This document shows, piece by piece, positions 1 through 10,000 of a DNA stretch of 30,285 nt. A program made the translations under genes and the position numbers. The notes beneath the pieces are model-generated. The model did no database searches. It had not been told where the DNA came from and saw nothing but the letters and a program-made list of their open reading frames with translations. The stretch lies in contig CAZEYT010000035.1 in NCBI GenBank assembly GCA_964516295.1, positions 1-30,285 on the forward strand, written 5' to 3'. Position 1 is the first letter of the stretch. Every line of letters begins with the position of its first letter. This DNA is from CAZEYT01 sp964516295 (GTDB taxonomy: Bacteria > Verrucomicrobiota > Verrucomicrobiia > Chthoniobacterales > Terrimicrobiaceae).

Positions 1-588
1 TGCATCTTTTCCGGGGTTCGTGATTTTGCCCACCCCCACCCCAATCTCCTGAGTTCCCAAGGAACACGGAGAAAGGCAAGCGGCCGTCCCGACACCGGTC
101 TTGAAGCCATTGGAAAGAATTTGCGTAACCGTTCCAATGCCATCTTCTGACACTTCCAACGCCAGCGCTGCCGCGGCCGTTGAACGATTTTGTTTCGTTC
201 TTGCACGATGTCTCCGAGAGCAAAGGAGATGATGCCAGCCCCCTCCCCCGCGACCATCCCGTCGAGGAAAACGGTCGAAACTGCCGCCTGCGCTCCGCTA
301 CATTCCGCCCGCCACTCTCCGTCGGCGACAATCGCAAAAGTCCTCGGTGAAGACGCCAGTGTGACATCGCGCGCAGCGCATCCCAAGCCCCCGTGTCACA
401 CGGCACAGGAGTTCGCGTTTGTACCTGTGATCGGATTTCCTTCGTCCGCGCCCCAATCCTTCGGCCGCATTTTCGTTTGACGACCTCGGGAGCGGCTCAC
501 AATTCCAAGAATTCAAAATCAAAACAATGCCCGGTCCCTTCAGTTTCCAAGAGCATTCCGAGTAGGCTGAGCGATTTGAAGGTCTTGT
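1..588. other. Left-edge region without a confident gene
   Basis: I see no gene here that I can support. Open frames exist on both strands, as expected at this GC content, but none shows a recognisable motif together with a ribosome binding site. On the minus strand, two pieces in different frames read smoothly: about 395-190, then about 190-1 running off the left edge. A TGA interrupts the upstream part near 397 and a frame change is needed near 190. This could be the decayed 5' end of a gene that continues to the left, but the plus-strand reading is about as good. The region lies downstream of the AbiEii stop codon, and no clear terminator hairpin was seen. Confidence 0.4.
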
Positions 589-1740
589 TCACACTGTGAA
601 CAGGACGTTTCTTCCGTCTCCGAAACCGCTCCGCGGATACGGTGGTTCTGAAAAGGCGTGGAGCCAGTAGTGGTAGGCCTCGGCATTCACGGCTTTAAGC
701 CCATCCAGCCAGGCGTGTTCATGGCCTTTGAGGGTTGCGGCGCGAAGGAGGGCGATTTGCGCGTCGCTACCGGTGTAGCGGGCGGTGGCAAAATCGAGCG
801 TGCGGCCGGTGCGCAGGTGCGCCGCCAAGACGGCCGCGCGGGCGGCCAGAGTCCGGCGATCTTCGTCGCCGAAGCGGGGCAGGGTCAGATGGCCGCCGAG
901 TTTGCGGAAGCCGTCGAGGATGAGTGCAGTATCGGCAAAAACCGCCTGATGCGCTTTCTTCGTTCCGGTGATGCCGAGGCAGGCGTTAAGGGTATCGGCC
1001 AACGTAGCCTCTCGGGTGTGCGTATGGCCGCGATAGCCGGCTTCTTGCGCCTGCACGCCGTCATACACGCGGGCCATCTGCGCGAAATCGGTCGCGTGCT
1101 CGAAAAGGGTGCCGACATCAAAGAGCTGTTTGGCCACCTGCATGACCTCGCCCTCGGTGCCGTCCTTGCGACGCAGGCGCACGCCGGTCGTCGTCGGGGC
1201 AAAGGCGGTGAGTTTGTCACCCAGCAGGCTTTCGACCGTGGGCAGCGTGACGGTGATCTCGCGGTCGGGATGGAGAAACGAGGTGCGGATGGGGCGCGTG
1301 ACCTGCTCGTGGGGACAGTGCGACTCCTGCACCACGTCGAGCAACACACAGGCCCTTCCGCCCATGGCGCGCTCGGTGCGAAACCAAAACTTGAAGTGGC
1401 GGCGCCTCGGCAACGGATCGCGCGTGTTGGTAGCGCTACGGGTGTTTTCCTCGGCTCCCATGAAGGGGGCGGTCTCTCCGATGCTGGAGACAACCCGCTC
1501 CAGTTCGGCATCCGTCGCCGGGGAAACGATGTCGATGTCGATGGACAAGCGACGGATGTCCCGCAGGTGGAGGAGCAGACTGGTGCCGCCTTTGAAAAGA
1601 AAAGGGAGTCCGCTATCGGCGAGGTGCCCCAGCAGGGTGAGAGCATAGACGCATTTCTCCAGCAAACCCGGATCGCACCGCCCCAGCTGGCGACTCTGGT
1701 CCTCCGACCATGCCGGGGTATAAACTGCGGCGGGAAACAC
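589..1740 (-). CDS. AbiEii/AbiGii-family nucleotidyltransferase toxin
   Basis: Predicted toxin of a type IV (AbiE-like) toxin-antitoxin or abortive-infection module, 383 aa. The family has a DNA polymerase-beta-like nucleotidyltransferase fold and acts on NTPs; some members modify tRNA. Visible motifs are the signature KGGTSL at residues 50-55 and the paired acidic S-x-D-x-D at 66-70 (D68, D70), expected to bind metal. A conserved LGDKLTAF segment at about 175 is typical of the family. At 383 aa it is longer than the usual ~300. The start is GTG at 1740, 26 bases after the stop codon of the methyltransferase gene, so it should be the last gene of that operon. No separate AbiEi antitoxin gene flanks it; an AbiEi-like domain is instead found at the C-terminus of the upstream methyltransferase. 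The family call is strong. The cellular target is unknown. Confidence 0.88.
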   Translation of the reverse strand: MFPAAVYTPAWSEDQSRQLGRCDPGLLEKCVYALTLLGHLADSGLPFLFKGGTSLLLHLRDIRRLSIDIDIVSPATDAELERVVSSIGETAPFMGAEENTRSATNTRDPLPRRRHFKFWFRTERAMGGRACVLLDVVQESHCPHEQVTRPIRTSFLHPDREITVTLPTVESLLGDKLTAFAPTTTGVRLRRKDGTEGEVMQVAKQLFDVGTLFEHATDFAQMARVYDGVQAQEAGYRGHTHTREATLADTLNACLGITGTKKAHQAVFADTALILDGFRKLGGHLTLPRFGDEDRRTLAARAAVLAAHLRTGRTLDFATARYTGSDAQIALLRAATLKGHEHAWLDGLKAVNAEAYHYWLHAFSEPPYPRSGFGDGRNVLFTV

Positions 1741-1766
1741 GGGGATTCAGAACCTACGCGTTTGGG

Positions 1767-4700
1767 TTAACCATTGTCACTGACTTCAATCGTGTGACGT
1801 TGGTTAATCGCATCGAGTACGGTGATCGGATTTTTTCTCGATGCTGCATACCGCAGGAGGGAAGCGATTTGCACGAGGTGGGTGTCGAGGACGGCAGCGA
1901 CGACGGTTTGGGCCTCGGACTCGTCCATGAGGGACAGGGGGGCGTTTTCGGCGATGAGATCGACGAGGATGTGCTCGATCACGGCTTGGCGACCTTCGGG
2001 AGCGGGTTGACGGCCCAAGGAGGGGCGGAGGACGACCATTTTCTCGCCGGGGCGGACGAGCTTGGCTGCGGTGCTGGCCGGGGGGTTCACGGCCACTTCC
2101 CAGCCCTCGTTGCGGAGCTTTTCGCCAACAGATTGAAGCGTTTCCACGGGAGCGTGGAGAAAGGTCACCGGCTGGGCCAGCAGGTGGTGCATCCACGGGT
2201 TGAGCTGCACGGTGCTCCACACGCAGAAATCGAGCAGCGGAAAGGCTTTTTCGACTTGGCGGACGAGCTTGGCGACGGGCTTGCGGTCGAGCGTGACGCG
2301 TTCGGTGAGACGCGAATACCAGCCACGGCCAGCATCCTGCAGGTGGCCCTTGGCGACGGCTTCGCTGAGATAGACCTTGAGGGTTCCGTCGGTGAGCGAG
2401 AGTTCAGCGTCGTTGGCGGCGGTTTGGATGGCGGCGGTGGAGAAATAGGCGGAGCCGTCCTTGAGTTTGCCGAGGACGTTAAAGAACAAGGTTTGTTTGT
2501 CGTCGGCGGGGGCGGACTGGGCGGCCCAGCGTTGGTCCTCGGCGTCGAGGCCATAGAGGGCGGCGACGCGGGCGTCGATCTCGGCCTCGATCTTGGCGAT
2601 TTGCTCGGTGAGGGCGGCGGTTTCATCGCGCGCGGCCTCGTAGAGTTTCAGGTCCGGCGCGCGGCCGTGGAGCTTGCGGGCGCGCTTGGCGTAGTCGTCG
2701 GCCGAGAGCGACCAGGGCTGCTCCAGTGGATTGCGGGATGTGCTGTCGGCGGGGTCAAGACCGAGGGCGCGGAGGAATTGCTCGCTGCGGGCGCGACGCT
2801 GGCCGTGGAGGTTTTGGGCTTGCTTCGCGAGCTTGCCGACAACTTCACGGTCGGCAGGGGAGGCGTCGGGGATGGGGAGCTGTTCCATGTGCTGACCAAA
2901 GAACCGAAGGTAGCCGCCACGAATATCGGCGAGGCTAAGCTCAATCCATTTCAAGACCGGAGCAGAGTTGAGAACGCCGCAGAGGAACCAATCAGCTAAC
3001 GGAAGAAAATAGGTCGTGTTGGCTCCGTAGTAGCCGTGTTCATCCATCGCAAAGCGAAGCTCTTTACCGATGTCCGGATAGATGATCTTCGGCCTCTCGA
3101 AGTATTGCCGATAGGCCACCTGCGGTTGCTGAAGCTCATACCACTCTTGCTGAGTTGCCCGATGATTGAGACCAACCGTCTCTCCCTTATCATTCACGTA
3201 TGACCGGAACGGTCGCAAATGTCGTTCGACAGACGGATATCGTGAAATGTCTATGCCTCTGTAAGAATAGATCAGATACTTCTGGCGGAACTGAACATCG
3301 AATCGTCTTACGTCATTGCCCGCCACCAGTGGCTTAATAATCTCGGCGGCATCCGGAGTTTCCATGATCAGCCGGTCACGAGTTTTCGCATCGACGACGA
3401 ATGCTTCGTTTAGGCCGGTTTTCACGCCCCACCCCAAGAGGCCATTGCATATTTCTCCCAATCGGCGGCCACTATTGACCATCTTGTCCTTCAGGTCAGC
3501 CGTCGCGCCAGTTGCTAGTCGTGGCCTCCCAACGCCAAACTGATCAGCAGATACTTGACTACTAAGAGAGACGAAGTGCTGGCGAACCCCGTCCGCGTAG
3601 CATCGATCCAGATCCGTGACCTTCGCCCAAGCCGTAGAAATTTCACCACGGTCTTTCTTCTGCCAAACAAAGATGCACGGATATGCGGTGGCGGACTGGA
3701 AAACCGGTAAGTCGCCGAAATCCATCACCAACCGAAAGGCCTGCGCGTCGAGCAGATGCTGTCGGAGGGATTCTCCGTAGCCGGCGCGGAGCCATTTGTT
3801 GGACGAGATGAAGGCGGCGACACCACTCGGTCGGAGCAATTCGTGGGCGCGAGCGTAGAAGTAAACGTAGAGATCGGCGCGCTCGGCGTGGACATGGGGA
3901 AAGCGTTTCCGCAGGACCGGTTTTTGGGGCTTGATCAGCTCCATGCGCACGTAGGGTGGGTTGGCGACGATGATGTCGAAGCCGCCCGGTTCTGGTGGCG
4001 GGGCGAGTTCCAGGCCGAGATTGAAATCCCCGGAGACGGAAGCGACGGCCGGCGTGGGCATGAAGACTTCGGCAAATTCGATGGCCCAGTGGAAAGCATC
4101 CGCGGGGCCGTCGGTGGAGAGCCAGCCCTTGAGGGTCGTTTTGAGCTCATCGATGCGAGCCCGAAGCGCCGCCTTGGCCGCACCGTGGGCCTTGAGGTAA
4201 TCGTCCTTTGCCCGTCGAAACTCCCGCACGGTCCCGGCGATGAGCTGGCCGTCATCGCGCAATACCTGCTCGGGCGCGGGGGCGGCGAGCGAGTTGCCCA
4301 CTTCGATTTTAAAGTCGAGGTTCGGCAAGGGCGGCGGGGTTGCACCTTCGAATTCCACAACAAGCGCCAGCCAAAGCCGCAGCCGTGCGATGTTCACGGC
4401 AAAGGCATCCTGGTCCACCCCATAGAGGTTGCGTTGGATGATCTGGAGACGGCGCTGATAGGCGGATTCCGGGTCCGGCTTCTGGCGCGAGACAAACAGG
4501 CGACTTCGGAGGTCGATAAGCTCATGCAGGAGCCCGAGGAGGTAAGCCCCGGAGCCACACGCCGGGTCGCAGATCGTCACGGCGATCAGGGCGGCATGCA
4601 CATTTTCCGGATCGCGCAGGGCCGAGCCATCGCCACCGTGGACAAATCGCTCCACGGTCTCGCGTTCCTCGGTGGGACAACGGTCCGCCAAATACTCGAC

Positions 4701-5861
4701 GAGGGCGGCACGGCCCATAAAGGAAACGATTGGTTTGGGCGTGTAGTAGCTCCCCTGCTCGTGGCGGCCGGTCACCAGTTCTTCGAAGACCTTCCCCAGC
4801 ATTTCGGGATCGACGGCGACTTGGATCTCAAGGGGCGTGCTCTCGGCGACGGTGAAGTTGTATCGCGAAAAGAGTCCGCTTTCGGGGTCGAGAATGAGAG
4901 CGATGGCCTCGTCGGGGAGATGAACTCCCGGGAGATGGTCGGTGCCGTCCTCCGCATACTCGAAGAGTCCGCCATTCAGGTAGGGGACGGAGCCGAAACG
5001 GGGATCCACCGAGTCCGCCGGGCGGTCTGGTTGGTTCAACCCCTCAAAAAAGAGCGGACGAAGACGGTCGATATAGAAATTCGCGTCCGGTGCCGAGGTT
5101 CGGCGTTTTGCGATGTAGTCGTTCCAGAGAGCGGCGAGGTAATCGGTGCGCTGGCCGAGGCGCAACCAGCCTTTGCGCTCCACGAAGGCGAGGAACATAA
5201 GCCGGTTGAAAAGGCGCTGGGTGAACAGGCGCAGCGGTTCCTTCCCGGGCAGGGTGGGACGAATGTAACTTTCAACGGCTTCGAAGACGCGCCCGTAGTC
5301 GCGGTAAAACTCTTTGAACAGGGGCTCGACCTTGAAGGCCTCGATGAGGTCGGAGAGCCGGGTGCGCGCGCCGATCGAGCGCAACAACTCAAGGCGTTCG
5401 AGAGCCGTGCGACAGGGTTGACCCGGTCCGAAGAGGTACGTGTATCGACGCGGGGCGGTCTCACTTTGCTCCAACTGGCCGTCGGCGGAAAAGGCGTTGG
5501 TGCGGGCGGCGAAGGAGAAGCGATAATCGAGATGTTCGGACGAATCTCCCACAAAGAAGGCGAGCACCGCGTCTGCCGCCGGCGAGCCGATGAAGCGAGC
5601 GACCAGCTTTCGCAACCCGCTTCGGTTGCGCTGCAAATCCACCTGTCCGGTCACCCGAACCTCCAGCACCGCAACCGAGCGGTCGTCTGCGAGAGGGATG
5701 CGCGCCAGCTGAACGGCGGAGACAACAGCCTCCGCAGCGAAATCCAGCGGCTGAGCGTGCGCAAAGACCTGAATCGTGGGCAGGAACGACGGGAGCGCCG
5801 CGAGCCATCGCGAGCGGTCGTAGGACGACTGAAGGAGAGACTGCAACTCGGGGCGGGTCAT
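1767..5861 (-). CDS. Eco57I-like DNA methyltransferase fused to a C-terminal AbiEi-like antitoxin domain
   Basis: Large N6-adenine-type DNA methyltransferase, 1364 aa. Residues ~1-250 resemble the N-terminal region of type IIG-like enzymes, but I see no clear PD-(D/E)xK nuclease motif. A region near 350-385 leads into SAM-binding motif I (DPACGSG, ~430). Catalytic motif IV, NPPYV, is at ~633. A TaqI-like target-recognition region lies at ~840-965, and a coiled-coil-like helix at ~1080-1115. Residues ~1125-1175 look like a winged helix ending in a GRGWYSRL wing. Residues ~1176-1364 carry the VWST...LNPWMHH, HILVDLIAE and LLRYAASRK blocks I associate with the AbiEi/DUF6577 antitoxin family. The AbiEii toxin gene begins 26 bases downstream, so this enzyme probably modifies host DNA and also neutralises the toxin. 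The ATG at 5861 follows the PIN gene by 17 bases without a strong ribosome binding site, suggesting coupled translation. The methyltransferase call is secure; the antitoxin domain is a pattern-based inference. Confidence 0.87.
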   Translation of the reverse strand: MTRPELQSLLQSSYDRSRWLAALPSFLPTIQVFAHAQPLDFAAEAVVSAVQLARIPLADDRSVAVLEVRVTGQVDLQRNRSGLRKLVARFIGSPAADAVLAFFVGDSSEHLDYRFSFAARTNAFSADGQLEQSETAPRRYTYLFGPGQPCRTALERLELLRSIGARTRLSDLIEAFKVEPLFKEFYRDYGRVFEAVESYIRPTLPGKEPLRLFTQRLFNRLMFLAFVERKGWLRLGQRTDYLAALWNDYIAKRRTSAPDANFYIDRLRPLFFEGLNQPDRPADSVDPRFGSVPYLNGGLFEYAEDGTDHLPGVHLPDEAIALILDPESGLFSRYNFTVAESTPLEIQVAVDPEMLGKVFEELVTGRHEQGSYYTPKPIVSFMGRAALVEYLADRCPTEERETVERFVHGGDGSALRDPENVHAALIAVTICDPACGSGAYLLGLLHELIDLRSRLFVSRQKPDPESAYQRRLQIIQRNLYGVDQDAFAVNIARLRLWLALVVEFEGATPPPLPNLDFKIEVGNSLAAPAPEQVLRDDGQLIAGTVREFRRAKDDYLKAHGAAKAALRARIDELKTTLKGWLSTDGPADAFHWAIEFAEVFMPTPAVASVSGDFNLGLELAPPPEPGGFDIIVANPPYVRMELIKPQKPVLRKRFPHVHAERADLYVYFYARAHELLRPSGVAAFISSNKWLRAGYGESLRQHLLDAQAFRLVMDFGDLPVFQSATAYPCIFVWQKKDRGEISTAWAKVTDLDRCYADGVRQHFVSLSSQVSADQFGVGRPRLATGATADLKDKMVNSGRRLGEICNGLLGWGVKTGLNEAFVVDAKTRDRLIMETPDAAEIIKPLVAGNDVRRFDVQFRQKYLIYSYRGIDISRYPSVERHLRPFRSYVNDKGETVGLNHRATQQEWYELQQPQVAYRQYFERPKIIYPDIGKELRFAMDEHGYYGANTTYFLPLADWFLCGVLNSAPVLKWIELSLADIRGGYLRFFGQHMEQLPIPDASPADREVVGKLAKQAQNLHGQRRARSEQFLRALGLDPADSTSRNPLEQPWSLSADDYAKRARKLHGRAPDLKLYEAARDETAALTEQIAKIEAEIDARVAALYGLDAEDQRWAAQSAPADDKQTLFFNVLGKLKDGSAYFSTAAIQTAANDAELSLTDGTLKVYLSEAVAKGHLQDAGRGWYSRLTERVTLDRKPVAKLVRQVEKAFPLLDFCVWSTVQLNPWMHHLLAQPVTFLHAPVETLQSVGEKLRNEGWEVAVNPPASTAAKLVRPGEKMVVLRPSLGRQPAPEGRQAVIEHILVDLIAENAPLSLMDESEAQTVVAAVLDTHLVQIASLLRYAASRKNPITVLDAINQRHTIEVSDNG

Positions 5862-5878
5862 TTCGGTGGTGGGAGGCG

Positions 5879-6448
5879 TCAGATCAGGGCGCGGTGGGCG
5901 TGGAGAAATTGGGCGGTAGCGGGCAGTTTTTGGGTCTCCAGAGTGAGAATATAGTCCTCGGGATCAACGGGGGGGCTTTTGAGGCGGGCGCGGACAGTTT
6001 TGGCGGCTTGGCAGACAAGCTCGGGGCAAAGGTCGATGAGGTGGCCAATAAACTCGTCGGGGTGCTGGGCCTCAATTTCGTCCTCGTCGAGCGCGGCGGC
6101 GGGGAAATCTCTGACGTTGTAGGTTACGATGACATCGCAACGCCCGCGAATGGCAGCGGCGAGCACGTGGCGGTCGTCGGCGTCGGGCAGAATCAGGGTG
6201 GGGATGAGTTTTTCGTAGCCGCGTACAGAGGCATCGGGCACGGCGGTCTCCATGAGGACACGGGTGCGGGCGAGCCGCTCCGCAGTGAGGTCGGAACGGT
6301 CGGCCAAGAGGTTGCGAATCCACTCCTCGTGGATGTGGTCGCTCCAGCGGGCGCGGAAAAGCCCGGTGTTGGCGAGTTGGAGCAGGAAATCCCGAAGCGG
6401 GGCCGGATAGAGCACGCAGGCGTCGAAGAGTGCGGTGTAGCCGGCCAT
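5879..6448 (-). CDS. PIN-domain protein, probable toxin of an HTH-PIN pair
   Basis: Predicted PIN-fold ribonuclease of the PIN_3 type, 189 aa. The acidic residues expected of the metal site are in place: D9 in the opening LFDACVLYP strand, E41/E42 in HIHEEWI, the D89-x-D91-D92 cluster before RHVLAAAI, and D114 in TYNVRDFP. Proteins of this type commonly pair with a small DNA-binding antitoxin and cut RNA. Here the partner is the excisionase-type HTH gene 29 bases upstream, and the methyltransferase follows 17 bases downstream, so the pair sits inside the defence operon. The ATG at 6448 begins directly at the conserved first strand, which supports this start. A role as toxin is inferred from family and context; it could instead be a nuclease component of the system. 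Confidence 0.85.
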   Translation of the reverse strand: MAGYTALFDACVLYPAPLRDFLLQLANTGLFRARWSDHIHEEWIRNLLADRSDLTAERLARTRVLMETAVPDASVRGYEKLIPTLILPDADDRHVLAAAIRGRCDVIVTYNVRDFPAAALDEDEIEAQHPDEFIGHLIDLCPELVCQAAKTVRARLKSPPVDPEDYILTLETQKLPATAQFLHAHRALI

Positions 6449-6477
6449 GGTTTGCGACGGAGAGGCGTCCGGCCGAG

Positions 6478-6945
6478 TTAGTAGCCCATGTTGAGTTCCT
6501 GGGCCTCGCGGGCGAGGGCGTCGAGGGCCTCGTTGCGAGCGACCTCGGCGCGAGCCTTGTAGGCCTGCAAATCGGCAAAGCGGATGCGCCGGTGAGTACC
6601 GACCTTGCGGGCGGGCAGTTGTTTGGCCTTGATGAGCTGCACGATGTGGGGACGGGAGACGTTGAGGAGATTGGCCGCCTCCTGGGTGGTGAGTTCGGCG
6701 TGGACGGGGATGAGCGTGACCGAGTTGCCCTTGGCCATCTCGGTCAGAAGATCGACCAGCAGGCGCACGGCCATGGGCGGCAGCGTGGCTGTTTCGTCGC
6801 GTCCACGCGGACCGTCGATGTGGAGGCGGAGCGGGCGTTGGCGCCGGAGCAGCGGAGCCAGCAGACGACTCGTCTTGCTGGCGGTGGCGCGGTCTTCGTC
6901 GGAAGGAATAAGGGAGGCAACAGCGGGCGAATCGGCGAGTTTCAT
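6478..6945 (-). CDS. Excisionase-family HTH protein, probable antitoxin and autoregulator
   Basis: Small DNA-binding protein, 155 aa from the chosen start. Residues ~84-131 form a MerR/excisionase-type helix-turn-helix with wing: an ELTTQEAANLL first helix, an NVSRPHIVQLI recognition helix, then LPARKVGTHRRIRF and a DLQAYK helix. Residues 1-80 are of unknown fold and may contact the PIN partner. An upstream ATG at 7002 in the same frame would add 19 residues. I chose the ATG at 6945 because the -35/-10-like promoter elements at 7002-6974 would otherwise lie inside the coding region. The PIN gene follows by 29 bases, the layout of an HTH-PIN toxin-antitoxin pair in which the DNA-binding protein represses its own operon. 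Phased TTTCGT boxes upstream are candidate operators. The HTH call is strong; the antitoxin role is inferred. Confidence 0.82.
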   Translation of the reverse strand: MKLADSPAVASLIPSDEDRATASKTSRLLAPLLRRQRPLRLHIDGPRGRDETATLPPMAVRLLVDLLTEMAKGNSVTLIPVHAELTTQEAANLLNVSRPHIVQLIKAKQLPARKVGTHRRIRFADLQAYKARAEVARNEALDALAREAQELNMGY

Positions 6946-6973
6946 GGGTGTGTCGTAGTAACCGGACGGTCCA

Positions 6974-7013
6974 AATAGAAACGAAATAAACGAAACAGTC
7001 AAAATATACGAAA
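6974..7013 (-). promoter_or_regulatory. Candidate promoter with three phased TTTCGT boxes before the HTH-PIN-methyltransferase genes
   Basis: Read on the minus strand, TTGACT (7002-6997) and TCTATT (6979-6974) are separated by 17 bases and match the sigma-70 consensus at 5/6 and 4/6 positions. Three copies of a 9-base unit, TTTCGTATA (7013-7005), TTTCGTTTA (6995-6987) and TTTCGTTTC (6986-6978), lie on one 9-base register with one slot skipped; two copies fill the spacer. They could be binding sites for the HTH protein encoded just downstream. The segment is AT-rich compared with its surroundings and lies in the 91-base gap after the helicase stop codon. Confidence 0.5.
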
Positions 7014-7036
7014 GTTCTGACGGAAGGCGGGGCGGG

Positions 7037-10000
7037 TCATGCGCTGGGCGGATGGTCGAAGGATTCCGTTATGATAATCTCGGGCTCGGTCTCCGCGCGG
7101 CGAATCGCTTCCGTCGTGCCGACTCCCTGATTCTCCATGTCCTCGAGCTTGTACTCGCGGAGGATGCCAAAAAGCTGATCGGCGAGGACGGCCGGGGTAA
7201 CCTTCACTTTCTTGGTATCGCGGTGGAGTTTGTTGATCTCGCGTTGAAGGCTGGCATAGCGGGCCCGGGCGAGGGCGAGCTTGGTGAGACGGATGAGGCG
7301 GCGTTCCTCATCGCTGATGAAATCGAACGCCAGAAAGCCGTCAACGAATTCGCGGGCGCGCTTTTCGTTGGGCCCCTGCTTCACGTCGACGGCGAGAGGC
7401 GCAAGGGAATCGGCGACCACAGCCTCGCGGAAAGCGGCGGTGGCGGCGTTGACTTGGGCATGATGGTCGGGATTAAGGGCGATGGCAGGCTCATCAACAA
7501 AAGTGGCGCGAAACTCGCGCGCGGCTTCGGTGAAGCTGATCTCCTCGGGCTCTGTACCCGGGCGAATTCTATAGAACGCGTCGCGGTGGGCGTTGCGGAT
7601 GAAGCCGACTGTAATGCGGGCGCGGGAGGCATCGGAGCGGCCGACACGGCAGCGGGCCGGGAGCTTGGCAAGGCGGCGAAACTGCTCAGGATGCTCCGCG
7701 CGAAAGCGGCGCAACTCCATGAGAAGAGTCAGGCGCTCGTCGCGCTCGGTCTCCTCAGGGCTTTTGTCGAAAAGACCAAACGTGTCGACCTCCTCATCGG
7801 TAGAGTAAATCTGGCTGTCCTCCCCAAGCGCGGAGTGGAAGGCTTGAAGCTTCATAATCGCCTTCTTGCGCAGCTCGATGTCGTCATCGACGCGGGAGGT
7901 GGGATAAAAATTGTAAATGAAAACACGAGGGGCGAGGGAGCCAATGCGATTCACGCGGCCGATACGCTGCATGAGCCTCGTCGAATTCCACGGGGTGTCA
8001 TAATTCACGATGACATTGGCGCGGTGAAGGTTCACTCCCTCCGCAAGAACTTCGGTGGAGATAATGATTTCAAAATCGTCGCGGTGTTTGCCGGAATAAT
8101 TGGCATCGAAGTTGGCCCGAATCTCTTCTCGGCGCATGCTGCGGTTCGAGGCGTCAATGGTGAGTACGCGATCGATGCCGGCAATCGAGAGGCGCTTGGT
8201 AAGGTAATCGGTGGTCTCGCGGGACTCGGAGAAAACAACCAGCTTGCCCTCACGGTTGATTTCGCGGTTGAGCAATTCCTCACGCAAACGACGGAGGAAG
8301 AGATCGAACTTTGGGTCTTGGTTGGACGCGACGACGTGTTCCCAATCTGCGAGAATGGGCGAAACGCGTTCAAAATCTTTCCGCAAACCATGGAGCAACT
8401 CATCCGAGAAGTCCTCGGGTTTGCAAACCTCAATCGTCGGATCCGCGTCCTGCTTCTCGGCGATGAGAGCGACCAGTTCCTCCTCGCGATCCTCCAGAAT
8501 CAATTGGTTCACAGGAAGATTGGGAGCGATGTAAATGGTGCCCCGTTCAAACATCTCAATCATGACGCGGGTCGCATCGCGGAAGCGGCGAAGCGAAGCG
8601 GTAAAGGCGAAGAAGGAACTATCAAGGCGCTTCACGAGCAGCGTGCGCATGATCGTGGCCAACTGCTGGGAGATGCGGTCGGCGTTCTGGTACTTTTTCT
8701 TCAGATCCGCGCGCAAAAACGTCAAAGCACGATAGCGGTTGTAAGTCAGGCTGGTCGGCGTGCCCGTGGTGAGCATCTGGACCGTGCGATCGTAAAGCGA
8801 CTCCAGCTCGGGAGTGAGAGGGTAGAGAATGTGGCGGGGGCGCTCAATCTGGGGGAAATGGATGCTCTGCTCTTCAAGGTCGCGACGATAGTCCTCATTG
8901 TCATGGAGATCGGTGCGGGTGCGGCGGACAACAATTTCACTGATGACCTTGGTGCGGATCCGCTCGTAAATGGCAACGACGGCTCGTCGAGCCGCTTCGA
9001 CATTCGGCTCCTTCTTGGCGTCGCGGAACTCCCTTTCACGCTGCGCGAAAAAATGCTGAAGATTCCCTACGGTCAGTGTGGAGCGTTTGAGGTCCTGAAA
9101 AAGGGCAAGCTGATTGCGGATGTCCTGCGGAGCGTTGTTGAGCGGTGTTGCCGAGACAAGGATAACCTTTTTCTCGGCGACGGAGCCGTCCGGAAGCTTA
9201 CGAAGCGTGCCGGACTTGCAAAGACGCTGAAGATCGTCGAAGGCCTCAGCGTTATCATTCCGGAACTTGTGGGCCTCATCCACGATGATGAGGTCGTACT
9301 TCTGGGGATTGCGTACCTTGTGGATGGAGCCGTTCGTCTCGATGTCACAGTTGTCCAAGCGAAAGCGGTCTTTCGTCTCGCGCCAGTTGTCCTCCAAGGC
9401 GGGGGGACAGATGATCAAAGTGTGGGAGCGATGATCGGGAAAACCATTATGGAAAAAAAATTTCCGGGCGATGAGACAAGCGATAACCGTTTTGCCGAGA
9501 CCAACAACGTCCGAAAGAAAGAAGCCATTGTGCTTTTCCAGCAGTCGGTAGCCGTTGTTGACGGCGTCGATCTGATAGCTCAGGCGCTTGAAACCGTCGG
9601 GCAAATCGGAAAGAGCGTTCGGATCGTAATCAACGGCAGGGCCGAAGTACTCGGCCAACAGTTTGAAGTAGAGTTCGTAAGGCGTGATGGTCGTCGCGAG
9701 GTAGGTCGAATCTCGAACGGCGAGCACGGCTTTGGGAAGGACATCGACAGATTCAGCCCAGAGCTTCTCGAACTCCTCAGAAGCAAACTTCACATCGTCG
9801 TAATCATGAAGCAGGACATTGAACTCATAGTTGCGGGACTGCTCCTCAACTCCGAGCCCGGCGGAGGTGAGATTAGACGAACCGGTAACAACAGCACCTG
9901 GTTTGTGTTCGCACCATCCCGACGGCAGAAAGATATAGATTTTGGCGTGAAGGCGTTTGGTCGGATGCGCCCGGATTACCAATTTGCCGGAAACGACATC

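Noticed and set aside
396..398. TGA in a minus-strand frame as a possible selenocysteine codon
   Set aside because: The surrounding reading is not a recognisable protein and no SECIS-type hairpin was identified.
658..1770. Long plus-strand open frame of 370 codons
   Set aside because: It is antisense to the AbiEii gene, whose KGGTSL and D-x-D motifs are clear on the minus strand.
1710..5954. Two long plus-strand open frames opposite the methyltransferase (1710-2999 and 3756-5954)
   Set aside because: The minus-strand product has DPACGSG and NPPYV in the right order and spacing; the plus frames lack domains.
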